This document shows positions 42,103 through 50,704 of a stretch of DNA of 64,000 bases, in pieces. Under the pieces are notes generated by a model. That model was not told the DNA's origin. It ran no database searches and saw only the letters and a program-made list of their open reading frames with translations. The position numbers and the translations under genes are program-made. The stretch covers positions 1-64,000 of the forward strand of contig NZ_JAUASX010000022.1 of the NCBI RefSeq assembly GCF_030345715.1, read 5' to 3'. Origin of the DNA: Solimonas sp. SE-A11 (GTDB lineage Bacteria > Pseudomonadota > Gammaproteobacteria > Nevskiales > Nevskiaceae). Every line of letters begins with the position of its first letter. The first letter of the stretch is position 1.

Positions 42103-43424
42103 AAGGCGCAGCCGCACTGATCGTCGACGACGAAGCCGATATCCGGGAGCTGGTGGAGATCACGCTGTCCCGCATGGGGCTGAAGACGAGATCCGCCGCC
42201 AACCTGCAGGACGCCCGCCGCCTGCTGGGCGAGCAGGCCTTCGATTTCTGTATCACCGACATGCGCCTGCCCGATGGCAACGGCATCAGCCTGGTGCAGC
42301 ACATCCAGAAGCACCACCCGCAGACGCCGGTGGCGGTGATCACCGCCTATGGCAGTTCGCAGGCGGCAGTGGAAAGCCTCAAGGCCGGCGCCTTCGACTT
42401 CGTCTCCAAGCCGGTGGACCTGCAGTCACTGCGCAAGCTGGTGGACGCGGCACTGAAGCTCCGTAGCCGCGACGACAAGAACGGCGGCGATGACGGCGGC
42501 CTGCTGGGCGAGCACGACAGCGTGCGCCAGCTGCGCGGCATGATCGACCGCCTGGCCCGCAGCCAGGCCCCGGTGCATATCGCCGGCGAATCCGGCACCG
42601 GCAAGGAACTGGTGGCGCGCCTGATCCACAGCCGCGGCCCGCGCGCCGGCGGCCCGTTCGTGCCGGTCAACTGCGGCGCCATCCCTTCCGAACTGATGGA
42701 GAGCGAGTTCTTCGGCCACCTCAAGGGCAGCTTCACCGGCGCCCTCAAGGACAAGCCGGGCCTGTTCCAGGCCGCCGAGGGCGGCACCCTGTTCCTCGAC
42801 GAAGTCGCGGATCTGCCGCTGCACATGCAGGTCAAGCTGCTGCGCGCCCTGCAGGAACGCGCCGTGCGCCCGGTGGGCAGTGAGGCCGAGGTGTCGGTCA
42901 ACGTGCGCATCACTTCCGCCACCCACAAGAACCTGGGCGAGCTGGTGGCCCGCGGGGCCTTCCGCCAGGATCTGTTCTACCGCCTCAATGTGATCGAGGT
43001 GCGTACGCCGCCGCTGCGCGAGCGTGCCCAGGACATCCCCCTGCTAGCCGACCACATCCTGGCGCGGCTGGCCCGCGAGATCGCTCTGCCCGGCTGCCCG
43101 ACGCTGGATGCCGAGGCCCGCAAGGCGCTGCAGGCCTATGGCTTCCCCGGCAACGTGCGCGAGCTGGAGAACATCCTGGAGCGCGCCATCACGCTCTGCG
43201 ACGGCGAGCAGATCACCGCTGCCGACCTGCAGCTGCGCCACATGCCCGGCGCGGAAGCCGGCCCGGCCGGCGGCGCGCTGGAAGACCAGATGGAAGACAT
43301 CGAGCGCAAGGCCATCCAGGAGGCCCTGGAGAAGGCGCGCTTCAACAAGACCAAGGCGGCCGAGCTGCTGGGAATGAGCTTCCGCTCGCTGCGCTATCGC
43401 ATTAAGAAGCTGGGCATTGAATAG
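42099..43424 (+). CDS. pilR: Sigma54-dependent response regulator PilR
   Basis: This 441-residue NtrC-type regulator has a receiver domain with phospho-acceptor Asp54 (C-I-T-D-M-R-L-P-D-G). Its AAA+ domain has Walker A G-E-S-G-T-G-K-E at residues 163-170, the sigma54 contact loop G-S-F-T-G-A at 210-215, and Walker B L-F-L-D-E-V. A Fis-type helix-turn-helix lies at the end (N-K-T-K-A-A-E-L-L-G-M-S). With PilS it activates sigma54 promoters such as pilA. It could also be relevant to surface behaviour alongside the Tad system, but no sigma54 site was found before flp. Confidence 0.92.
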   Translation: MKGAAALIVDDEADIRELVEITLSRMGLKTRSAANLQDARRLLGEQAFDFCITDMRLPDGNGISLVQHIQKHHPQTPVAVITAYGSSQAAVESLKAGAFDFVSKPVDLQSLRKLVDAALKLRSRDDKNGGDDGGLLGEHDSVRQLRGMIDRLARSQAPVHIAGESGTGKELVARLIHSRGPRAGGPFVPVNCGAIPSELMESEFFGHLKGSFTGALKDKPGLFQAAEGGTLFLDEVADLPLHMQVKLLRALQERAVRPVGSEAEVSVNVRITSATHKNLGELVARGAFRQDLFYRLNVIEVRTPPLRERAQDIPLLADHILARLAREIALPGCPTLDAEARKALQAYGFPGNVRELENILERAITLCDGEQITAADLQLRHMPGAEAGPAGGALEDQMEDIERKAIQEALEKARFNKTKAAELLGMSFRSLRYRIKKLGIE

Positions 43425-43572
43425 CCCCGCGAAGTGAGTCGCGGAGAAATCGTAGCGAGCCAAGGCAGGTCGCGATCCGCCGGAGCAGAGGAACCGGAGC
43501 GTAGATCAGTACGTGAGGATTCCGAGCACCGCCGGAGCGTGAGATGCACGGCGTACTAGATTTATCCGCGGC

Positions 43573-44193
43573 TCACGCGGTCTGCAACCCGCACTCGCGC
43601 TTGTCGTCGCCCTTGGTCGGGTCGTAGTAGTCGAGGTTGTCCGGCAGTCCGTGCTGCTTGAGGTACTGCCACAGGTCCTTCGAGGTCCAGTGCAGGATCG
43701 GCGCCACCTTGATCACGCCGCGGCCATCCAGCGACACCGGGTCCATGCCGGCACGGTGGGCGGTGTCTCCCGAGCGTACGCCGGTGATCCAGATCTTCGG
43801 CTGCAGCTCGCGCAGGGCGCGGCGGAAGGGCTCTAGCTTCACCTCTTCGGTGAAGCGCTCATGCTCCGGGGTATCCAGCGCCGGGATGTCCACGCCATCC
43901 ACGGCCTCGCGATGCGCTCGCGAGCGCAGCGGCTGGTAGATCAGGCGGCGCAGCTTCAGTTGCCCGGTTACCTGGTCGGCGAACTGGTAGGTGGCCGGCG
44001 TGTTGTAGCCGTTGTCCATCCACACCACCGGGATGTCGGCGCGCTGGCGCGTCACCAGATGCAGGATCGCGGCGGAGAACGGGCGGAAGTTGCTGGTGAT
44101 GATGGCACCCGGATCCTGGGCCAGCGCCCAGGCGATCAGCCCTTCGGGGTCTCGCCCCAGGTCGCGATTGACGGCTTGCAGGTCCAGGCTCAT
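43573..44193 (-). CDS. cysH: Phosphoadenylyl-sulfate reductase-like protein
   Basis: This 206-residue PAPS-reductase-family protein has P-V-V-W-M-D-N-G-Y-N-T-P, R-A-H-R-E-A, I-T-G-V-R-S-G-D-T-A-H-R and P-I-L-H-W-T, and ends with R-E-C-G-L. That final Cys is the only one, as in thioredoxin-dependent PAPS reductases without an iron-sulfur cluster. The usual N-terminal S-S-S-F-G loop reads T-S-N-F-R-P, and the histidine after E-C-G-L is Gln, so this is a divergent member. GGAG precedes the ATG at 44193. On the minus strand TATAAT (complement of 44231-44236) gives a good -10 box. Confidence 0.75.
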   Translation of the reverse strand: MSLDLQAVNRDLGRDPEGLIAWALAQDPGAIITSNFRPFSAAILHLVTRQRADIPVVWMDNGYNTPATYQFADQVTGQLKLRRLIYQPLRSRAHREAVDGVDIPALDTPEHERFTEEVKLEPFRRALRELQPKIWITGVRSGDTAHRAGMDPVSLDGRGVIKVAPILHWTSKDLWQYLKQHGLPDNLDYYDPTKGDDKRECGLQTA

Positions 44194-44278
44194 GTGCAGC
44201 TCCAGCGGAATGTGACGATACAGACCGTAAATTATAAGCCGCCGTGCCAGAATCAAGGGCAACTGCATAAAGACCACT

Positions 44279-45175
44279 ATGAATATCACTTCCGCTGCTA
44301 AGAGCTACGGGGACCTGGCGCTGACCGAGGACCGTCGTCCGGGCCAGCCCACCTGGCGCGGGCGCCGCGCGACCGGCGGTGAACCCGCCCTGCATTTCCT
44401 GCACGGCAACGGCTTTTGCGGCGGGGTCTATTGGCCCTTCCTGCAGCCCTTCCTGCCCCGCTACGGCTTGTTCTGCAGCGATATCGAGGGCCATGGCGCC
44501 AGCGAGGCGCCGGCGCGCTTCTCGGGCGTGGGGGCCATCCTGGAGCGCGCCCGCGCGGTGATCGCTGCCCAGGGGCTGGACCAGGGCTCCCTGGTCGGCA
44601 TCGGGCACAGCTTCGGCGGGGCGCTGACCCTGCGCCTGGCGGCCGAGCACCCCGGGTTGTTCCGGGCGGTAGTGCTGCTGGACCCGATCGTGATGCCAGG
44701 GCCGATGTGGGCCGCCGTGCGCTTGGGCAGCTACATCGGCCGCCACCCCATGGCCCAGGGCGCGCGCCGCCGCCGCGAGCGCTGGGCCAGCCGCAGCGAG
44801 GCGTTGGCCCGCCTGCAGGGCCGCGGCATCTATGCCGGCTGGACGGCGGAGGCCATGCAGTGCTTCGTGGACCACGCCCTGCGCGATACCGGCAACGGCG
44901 AGGAAGTGACGCTGGCCTGCCCGCGCGAGCTGGAGGCGGAGATCTTCGAGCAGCCGGTCTGGCCCTGGCGGGCCTTCCGCCGGCTGCAGTGCCCCACCCT
45001 GTTCGTCAGCGGCCAGTCCAGCTACGGCTTCTTCCCCTGGGCCACGCGGGTGGCACGGCGCATGGCGCCCCAGGTGGAGTTCCTGACCCTGCCTGGCGGC
45101 CACTGCTTCATGCAGGAAGACCCGGCGGCCACGCAGGCCGTGGTGGCGGACTTCCTGCGCCGCCAGGGGCTCTGA
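44279..45175 (+). CDS. Alpha/beta hydrolase
   Basis: This 298-residue single-domain hydrolase has the oxyanion region F-L-H-G-N-G-F near residue 40, the nucleophile elbow G-H-S-F-G-G (Ser about 110), a lid region rich in Arg (A-R-R-R-R-E-R-W), and the final G-G-H-C-F-M with the catalytic His. No signal peptide is seen, so it should be cytoplasmic. The substrate cannot be read from the sequence. It is divergent from cysH and ends 59 bases before the PlcP-like gene, whose putative regulatory repeats start just after this gene's stop. Confidence 0.8.
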   Translation: MNITSAAKSYGDLALTEDRRPGQPTWRGRRATGGEPALHFLHGNGFCGGVYWPFLQPFLPRYGLFCSDIEGHGASEAPARFSGVGAILERARAVIAAQGLDQGSLVGIGHSFGGALTLRLAAEHPGLFRAVVLLDPIVMPGPMWAAVRLGSYIGRHPMAQGARRRRERWASRSEALARLQGRGIYAGWTAEAMQCFVDHALRDTGNGEEVTLACPRELEAEIFEQPVWPWRAFRRLQCPTLFVSGQSSYGFFPWATRVARRMAPQVEFLTLPGGHCFMQEDPAATQAVVADFLRRQGL

Positions 45176-45183
45176 CACAAAAA

Positions 45184-45212
45184 CTTCACGGAACCTTCAT
45201 CTTCGCTTCACT
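45184..45212 (+). promoter_or_regulatory. Three 11-bp-spaced CTTCA repeats (Pho-box-like)
   Basis: CTTCA occurs at 45184, 45195 and 45206, that is, at exact 11-bp intervals (CTTCACG, CTTCATC, CTTCACT), 51 to 25 bases before the start of the PlcP-like gene. PhoB boxes are direct repeats of a 7-base element plus 4 bases with this same 11-bp period (consensus CTGTCAT). The match to the base consensus is partial; the spacing and the gene downstream make it notable. Confidence 0.5.
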
Positions 45213-45234
45213 GCGCCGGCGCAAGCTGAGACGC

Positions 45235-46068
45235 ATGAAAAAGGAAGATGCGAGCAACGAGGCGAAGACACACTACCGCACGATCTGGATCTCCGACGTG
45301 CACCTGGGCACGGCCGGCTGCAAGGCCGATCACCTGGTGGACTTCCTCAAGGCCCACACCTGCGACACGCTCTACCTGGTCGGCGACATCGTCGACGGCT
45401 GGAAGCTCACCGGCGGCTGGTTCTGGCCACAGGAGCACACCAACGTGGTCCGCAAGATTCTGACCAAGGCCAAGCGCGACACGAAGGTGGTCTACATCAC
45501 CGGCAACCACGACGAGTTCCTGCGCAAGTTCGTGGACTATCGCCTGGAGATCGGCAACATGCGGCTGGCCAACGAGGCCATCCACATCACCGCCGACGGC
45601 CGCCGTCTGCTGGTGACCCATGGCGACTTCTTCGACGTCATCACGCGCTACCACAAGTGGATCGCGATGGCGGGCGACGCCCTGTACGAAAACACCATGC
45701 GGTTCAACTACTGGTTCAACCGCGGCCGCTCGCTACTGGGCATGCGCTACTGGTCGCTGTCGGCCTTCGCCAAGCAGCACGTCAAGACCGCAGTGAACGT
45801 GGTGTCCACCTTTGAGGAATCGCTGGCCCGCGAATGCCGCCGCCGTCAACTCGACGGCGTGGTCTGCGGCCACATCCACCATGCCGAGGCCCGCAACATT
45901 GACGGCGTGGACTACTACAACTGCGGCGACTGGGTGGAAAGCTGCACCGCCCTGGCCGAGGACCAGAACGGCAGGATCCAGGTGATCCGCTGGGTGCAGT
46001 TGGACCACCTGAACCAGTCTTCGCCCAAGGTCACTCCTTTGCGCAAGCCGGTGCCGGCCGCCGCCTGA
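45235..46068 (+). CDS. PlcP-like metallophosphoesterase (membrane lipid remodelling)
   Basis: This 277-residue calcineurin-type phosphoesterase has all metal-site motifs: S-D-V-H-L-G (about 20-25), G-D-I-V-D-G (about 50), G-N-H-D-E (about 93), T-H-G-D (about 128) and C-G-H-I-H-H (about 207). The blocks W-I-S-D-V-H-L-G-T-A-G-C-K-A-D, Y-W-S-L-S-A-F-A-K, and Y-N-C-G-D-W-V-E-S-C-T-A match PlcP-type phospholipases. These are often mislabelled UDP-2,3-diacylglucosamine hydrolase. PlcP of Sinorhizobium removes the head group from phospholipids during phosphate starvation. No glycolipid synthase is adjacent. Confidence 0.8.
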   Translation: MKKEDASNEAKTHYRTIWISDVHLGTAGCKADHLVDFLKAHTCDTLYLVGDIVDGWKLTGGWFWPQEHTNVVRKILTKAKRDTKVVYITGNHDEFLRKFVDYRLEIGNMRLANEAIHITADGRRLLVTHGDFFDVITRYHKWIAMAGDALYENTMRFNYWFNRGRSLLGMRYWSLSAFAKQHVKTAVNVVSTFEESLARECRRRQLDGVVCGHIHHAEARNIDGVDYYNCGDWVESCTALAEDQNGRIQVIRWVQLDHLNQSSPKVTPLRKPVPAAA

Positions 46069-46156
46069 GCAATAAAAGCCAGCAATAACCGGGGTTTCCA
46101 ACCGGGTCCGAAGGGGTCGGCTAGAATGTCGTGAAAGACCGACACGGAACCGGCCC

Positions 46157-47944
46157 ATGCCCAAGAACATCCGGCTCAAGAATTTCCGGGGGACTGCTGT
46201 CGCCGCCGTCCTGTCGGCGCTGGCCGCCTGCCACTCCAGCGATCCCAGCCCCGCAACGCCGGGCGGCGGCAGCCGCAGCAATGCCCCGGCGCGTTGCAGC
46301 AACTTCGCCCCGGACGATTTCGTCACCCGCAACGACCTGGCGCCGGGCAACCGCCGCAGCGACGCCCAGCTGATGCTGCGCTTCCTGCAGTTCACCGACG
46401 ACCACATCATCGACGACGAGGGGCAGGCCATCAACGGCGCCGGCTTCCTCGATCCGCTGCTGCCGACCTTCGAGTCCGCCATGCGCCTGCAGCAGGAGTA
46501 CTCGGACGAAGTGCTCAACGACATGATCCGCGGAGTCAACGACTGCCATGCGCAGTACCCGGCGGAATTCATGATCGTCACCGGCGACAGTGCCGACCTG
46601 ACCACGCTGGCCGAGACGCGCCGCTTCATCGACAACCTCGACGGCACCTATGACCGCCTCAGCGCCTTCGAGAAGCGCTGCAGCCAGGGCCTGCCGGAGG
46701 GTCTGGTCGCCGCCACCTGCACCCGCTTCACCGGCCGCGGCGTGGCCGACACCCAGAGCGTGGACCCGAACCCGGACGATCCCACCTACCAGCTGCTGGC
46801 CACGCGCACCGTGCGCCAGATCCTCGACGCCACCACCGCCTCGCTGACCGGGCGCGCGGCCGACGGCTCGGTGGACCCCGTGCGCCAGACCACCACGCGC
46901 GCGCCGGGCATGCCCGAGGCACTGCGCTGCCATGCCGGCGACCCCGGCTGCATCAACGACAAGCTCGCCATGCCCTGGATGGTGGCCTTCGGCAACCACG
47001 ACGGCTACGTGCGCGGCACCCTGGCCCTGCCGCAGGACGTGCTCAACGCCGCCCTGTTCGTCGCCGGCCGCCGCTACCTTGCCAACCAGCACGAGTTCAT
47101 CGACGAGTTCTTCGAGACCGACGCCCTGCCCGGTCCGGTAGGCCACGGCTTCCAGCACGCCGACATGGCGCGGCGCCTGGATGACGACCTGCGCAACGAC
47201 GGCTACTACGCCTTCGACGCCGCCGGCGGCCGCTTCCGCATGATCGTGATGAACACCATCATCGACGGGCACGATTCGCGCATCCCCGGCAACCTGCTGC
47301 TGAATCCCTTCGCGCTGTCCGACGGCAGCATCGATGCCGCGCAGTTCGCGTGGATCCAGGCCGAGCTGGCCACCGCCACGGCACGCCGCCAGCTGGTGAT
47401 GGTGTTCAGCCACCATCCTGACCTGACCTTCGCCGAGTTCGGCATGTTCGCCCCGCTGGTGCCGATCGAGGTCACCGCCGCGCAGCTGGACGCCGAACTG
47501 GCCAGCCACCCCAACGTCATCGCCTGGGTCGCCGGCCATACCCACGTGCACCGCATCCGCCCGTTCAAGGTCGAAAACGGCATCGGCTCCAATGGCAGCA
47601 TCGAGGTGCCGGTGGACTGTAAGGGGCCGGGCGCCTGCACCGGCTTCTGGCAGATCGAGAGCGCCTCGCTGATCGACTTCCCCCAAGAGCAACGCCTGAT
47701 CGAGGTCTTCGACAATGGCAACGGCAGCGGTACCATCCGTGCACCGGTGTTGACCCATCGCCTGGAGGGTCCGCGCCGGCTCGCCGAGAGCGACGACCGC
47801 TGCGCCTTCTACCTGACCGACCCCGCCGCCGTGGCGGCCGCGATCACGGAAGCCAACCTCGGCGCGCTCTGCGCCCAGGGCGGCGTGCGCGTCGGCACCG
47901 CCGCCGACCGCAACGTCGACCTGATGTTCAACATGCCCGACTGA
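46157..47944 (+). CDS. Secreted metallophosphoesterase lipoprotein
   Basis: This 595-residue protein has a lipobox L-A-A-C near residue 25 and a Ser/Pro/Gly linker. Its phosphoesterase core is spread by long insertions: F-T-D-D-H-I (about 78), V-T-G-D-S-A-D (about 138), F-G-N-H-D-G (about 278), F-S-H-H-P-D (about 418) and G-H-T-H-V-H (about 460). The first motif has Asp-Asp-His instead of Asp-x-His, still a plausible metal site. Several cysteines suit an oxidising periplasm. It follows the PlcP-like gene by 88 bases, so a role in scavenging phosphate outside the cytoplasm is inferred. Confidence 0.78.
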   Translation: MPKNIRLKNFRGTAVAAVLSALAACHSSDPSPATPGGGSRSNAPARCSNFAPDDFVTRNDLAPGNRRSDAQLMLRFLQFTDDHIIDDEGQAINGAGFLDPLLPTFESAMRLQQEYSDEVLNDMIRGVNDCHAQYPAEFMIVTGDSADLTTLAETRRFIDNLDGTYDRLSAFEKRCSQGLPEGLVAATCTRFTGRGVADTQSVDPNPDDPTYQLLATRTVRQILDATTASLTGRAADGSVDPVRQTTTRAPGMPEALRCHAGDPGCINDKLAMPWMVAFGNHDGYVRGTLALPQDVLNAALFVAGRRYLANQHEFIDEFFETDALPGPVGHGFQHADMARRLDDDLRNDGYYAFDAAGGRFRMIVMNTIIDGHDSRIPGNLLLNPFALSDGSIDAAQFAWIQAELATATARRQLVMVFSHHPDLTFAEFGMFAPLVPIEVTAAQLDAELASHPNVIAWVAGHTHVHRIRPFKVENGIGSNGSIEVPVDCKGPGACTGFWQIESASLIDFPQEQRLIEVFDNGNGSGTIRAPVLTHRLEGPRRLAESDDRCAFYLTDPAAVAAAITEANLGALCAQGGVRVGTAADRNVDLMFNMPD

Positions 47945-47955
47945 CGGAACCCGCC

Positions 47956-49134
47956 ATGCTTTTTTCGTTCTTCCTGTCCCTCCGTGCCGCCGGGGTCAAG
48001 GCCAGCCTCAGCGAGTTCCTGGTGCTGCTGGAAGCGCTGTCCAAGAACGTCGCGATCTTCTCCCTGGACGACTTCTACTTCCTGGCGCGCACCTCGCTGG
48101 TCAAGGACGAGACGCAGTTTGATCGCTTCGACCGCGCCTTCGCCGCCTACTTCAAGGGCATCGAGGCCCTCACCGGCGAACTGTTCGCCAGCATCCCAGA
48201 GGAGTGGCTGCGCCTGCAGGCGCAGAAGCTGCTGACCGACGAGGAGAAGGCCAAGATCGAGGCGCTGGGCGGCCTGGACAAGCTCATGGAAGTGCTCAAG
48301 CAGCGCCTCGAGGAGCAGAAGGAGCGCCACGAGGGCGGCAATAAGTGGATCGGCACCGGCGGCACGTCGCCGTTCGGCAATGGCGGCTACAACCCCGAGG
48401 GCGTGCGTATCGGTGGCCAGGGTGGCGGCAAGACCGCGGTCAAGGTCTGGGAGAAGCGCGAGTTCCGCAATCTCGACGACACGATCGAACTGGGCACCCG
48501 CAACATCAAGGTGGCGCTGCGCCGGCTGCGCCGCTTCGCCCGCGAGGGCTCGCCGGACGTGCTGGACCTGGACGACACCATCGCCTCCACCGCGCGCAAC
48601 GCCGGCTACCTGGATATCAAGATGGTGCCGGAGCGCCGCAATGCGGTGAAGGTACTGCTGTTCCTCGACGTGGGGGGCTCGATGGACCCGCACGTACGCG
48701 TCTGCGAGGAGCTGTTCTCGGCCGCCAAGACCGAGTTCAAGCATCTGGAGTATTTCTACTTCCACAACTTCATCTACGAGACGGTGTGGAAGGACAACCA
48801 CCGCCGCCACGGCGAGCGCATCCCGCTCTACGACATCCTTCACAAGTACACGCCCGACTACAAGGTGATCTTCGTCGGCGACGCCACCATGAGCCCGTAT
48901 GAGATCGTTCAGCCCGGCGGCAGCGTCGAGCACTGGAACGAGGAAGCCGGCGCCCTGTGGTTCAAGCGCGTGATGGATATCTTCCCGCACCTGATCTGGC
49001 TGAATCCCGAGAATCCGCAGTACTGGGAGCACACCCAGTCGGTGCAGATCACCCAGGAGCTGCTCGGCCGGGAACGCATGTTCCCCATGACCCTGTCAGG
49101 CCTGGAGCAGGGCATGAAGAAGCTGGCCCACTGA
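47956..49134 (+). CDS. VWA-domain protein (CoxE-like)
   Basis: The predicted protein has 392 residues. An N-terminal helical region resembles the vWA partner of MoxR ATPases. A Gly-rich linker (G-T-G-G-T-S-P-F-G-N-G-G-Y) follows, and then a von Willebrand A domain starts near residue 230 with a MIDAS-like F-L-D-V-G-G-S-M. The usual D-x-S-x-S is changed to D-V-G-G-S, as in the cytoplasmic CoxE-like subgroup. No signal peptide is present. Such proteins normally act with an AAA+ MoxR ATPase as a metal-insertion or remodelling pair, but no such gene is nearby. Confidence 0.75.
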   Translation: MLFSFFLSLRAAGVKASLSEFLVLLEALSKNVAIFSLDDFYFLARTSLVKDETQFDRFDRAFAAYFKGIEALTGELFASIPEEWLRLQAQKLLTDEEKAKIEALGGLDKLMEVLKQRLEEQKERHEGGNKWIGTGGTSPFGNGGYNPEGVRIGGQGGGKTAVKVWEKREFRNLDDTIELGTRNIKVALRRLRRFAREGSPDVLDLDDTIASTARNAGYLDIKMVPERRNAVKVLLFLDVGGSMDPHVRVCEELFSAAKTEFKHLEYFYFHNFIYETVWKDNHRRHGERIPLYDILHKYTPDYKVIFVGDATMSPYEIVQPGGSVEHWNEEAGALWFKRVMDIFPHLIWLNPENPQYWEHTQSVQITQELLGRERMFPMTLSGLEQGMKKLAH

Positions 49135-49183
49135 AGCACGCCTTACCGTCGTCCATCATCACCAACAACAAGAGGGGAACACC

Positions 49184-49585
49184 ATGTCTGCACTCGTCGC
49201 ACTGATCGGCTTCACCGCCTGGACCCTGCTGCTCGTCTTCCTCGCCGTCAACTGGCGCGGCATCGAGATCCTGCGTGGCGTCAAGGCCGACTCCTGGACT
49301 CGCGGCGCGGAACGCGAGCGCCCGAGCATGGTCAAACGTATCGAACATGCGCACTTCAACTGCCTGGAAAACCTGCCGATCTTCGCCGCCATCGTCCTGG
49401 TGGCGTATGCCATGGGCAAGCAGCCGGTGGTCGACGCCCTGGCCTGCGCCGTGCTCGCCGCTCGTATCGCCCAGAGCGTGGTGCATATCCTCGGCGTCTC
49501 GCACTGGATGGTCATGCTGCGCGCCACCTTCTACCTGGCGCAGATCCTGATGTTCTTCTACATGATGTGGGGCCTGGTCGCTTGA
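49184..49585 (+). CDS. MAPEG-family membrane protein
   Basis: This 133-residue protein has four transmembrane helices. A polar segment after the first contains R-G-A-E-R-E-R-P and E-H-A-H-F-N-C-L-E-N-L-P-I-F, the MAPEG signature. Eukaryotic members act on glutathione or lipid mediators; bacterial members are mostly uncharacterised and may conjugate glutathione. An A-rich leader with AGAGGGG sits before the ATG. Its stop overlaps the putative TTG start of the next gene. Confidence 0.85.
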   Translation: MSALVALIGFTAWTLLLVFLAVNWRGIEILRGVKADSWTRGAERERPSMVKRIEHAHFNCLENLPIFAAIVLVAYAMGKQPVVDALACAVLAARIAQSVVHILGVSHWMVMLRATFYLAQILMFFYMMWGLVA

Positions 49586-50259
49586 AACCTTCCACCCGAC
49601 GCCGCGTCCGCCGCTGGTCCCTGATCTCGATCGGGGTCCTGGCGCTGGTGATCCTGCTGGGCAACCGCTGGGTCATCAACTCCAGCGACGGCTACATCAC
49701 CGACAAGTGGGCGCTGCTGCCGGACAACGACGTGGGGCTGGTGCTCGGCACCAGCCCCTTCCTCACCTCGGGCAAGACCAGCCCGGCCTTCCAGGGCCGC
49801 ATCGACGCGGCCGCGGAGCTGTACCGCGTCGGCAAGGTCAAGCACTTGATCGTCAGCGGCGCGAACCCGGACGAGACCTACAACGAGCCCCGCGCCATGC
49901 GCAAGGCACTGATGCAGGCCGGTGTACCGGAAAGCGCCATCACGATGGATTTCGCGGGTTTCCGCACTTTCGACTCCGTGGTGCGCGCCAAGCAGGTCTT
50001 CAAGCTGTCGCGCATGACCATCATCACGCAGAAGTATCACAGCTACCGCGCGGTGTTCATCGCCCGCAAGTTCGACATCCCCGCCTACGGCTTCATCGCG
50101 CCCGCCAACGCTGATGGCCGGCCGGGCAACCGGCACCCCGTGCGCGAGGTCTTTGCCCGTGTCAGCGCGATCCTCGACATTTTCGTGCTGAACACCAAGC
50201 CCAAGTTCCTGGGCGCGCCGGAGGCGGTACCGCTGGCGCCTGAGGCCGAAGGCGCCTGA
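49582..50259 (+). CDS. SanA/YdcF-type DUF218 protein
   Basis: This 225-residue protein has one N-terminal transmembrane helix (L-I-S-I-G-V-L-A-L-V-I-L-L-G) and a DUF218 domain with V-G-L-V-L-G-T-S-P, H-L-I-V-S-G-A-N-P-D, T-F-D-S-V-V-R-A and T-Q-K-Y-H-S-Y-R-A. SanA in E. coli affects envelope barrier function (vancomycin resistance at high temperature), so an envelope-maintenance role is likely. The TTG at 49582 overlaps the MAPEG stop and has TGGGG upstream; a GTG at 49567 is an alternative. Confidence 0.85.
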   Translation: MKPSTRRRVRRWSLISIGVLALVILLGNRWVINSSDGYITDKWALLPDNDVGLVLGTSPFLTSGKTSPAFQGRIDAAAELYRVGKVKHLIVSGANPDETYNEPRAMRKALMQAGVPESAITMDFAGFRTFDSVVRAKQVFKLSRMTIITQKYHSYRAVFIARKFDIPAYGFIAPANADGRPGNRHPVREVFARVSAILDIFVLNTKPKFLGAPEAVPLAPEAEGA

Positions 50260-50290
50260 GCCCGACCTGAGCCTAGGGCCCGGATCGCCC

Positions 50291-50677
50291 TCAGCCTTCG
50301 TTGCTCCGCAGGAGCGCGACCAGGGCGACCAGCCCGACCAGGATCGCCGCAGACAGCAGCTTGCCGTAGCGATCGAGCCGGGCCGCGTCGCGCGAAGCCA
50401 CCGGTATGGGCTCGGCCCAGCGGACGATCATGCGGGTGGCCATGAAGTAACCCGCCAGGATCAGCAGCGAGTCCAGCAACAGGTGCCGGCCCAGGTGCAG
50501 CTTCAGGGCGAGATACAGCGGCGCCACCATCAGTACCAGCGCTGCCAGCCGCCAGTAGTGACGCACGAAGAAACCCCGCCCACAACGCGAACAGCGCGCC
50601 GCGCCGTAGCGGCTGGAGATCGCCAGCGAAAAGGGCGCCAGGCCACGTTCGCGGCAGGCCGGGCAATGTGCTCTCAT
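50291..50677 (-). CDS. Small membrane protein with zinc-ribbon head
   Basis: This 128-residue protein starts with a zinc-ribbon-like head, C-P-A-C (residues 5-8) and C-S-R-C (about 29-32). Three hydrophobic helices follow (about 45-60, 66-82 and 108-124). It resembles prokaryotic DUF983-like cysteine-rich membrane proteins in layout, but no firm family match is visible. It is transcribed in the same direction as the KimA-like permease, whose stop lies 28 bases upstream, so co-transcription is likely. Confidence 0.65.
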   Translation of the reverse strand: MRAHCPACRERGLAPFSLAISSRYGAARCSRCGRGFFVRHYWRLAALVLMVAPLYLALKLHLGRHLLLDSLLILAGYFMATRMIVRWAEPIPVASRDAARLDRYGKLLSAAILVGLVALVALLRSNEG

Positions 50678-50704
50678 CGGCGTCCCCGCCCGCTCAGGGT
50701 CATC

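Noticed and set aside
45235-46068. Annotation as LpxH (UDP-2,3-diacylglucosamine hydrolase)
   Set aside because: Motif blocks such as Y-W-S-L-S-A-F-A-K and N-C-G-D-W-V-E-S-C-T-A match PlcP-type enzymes better, although a phylogeny was not run.
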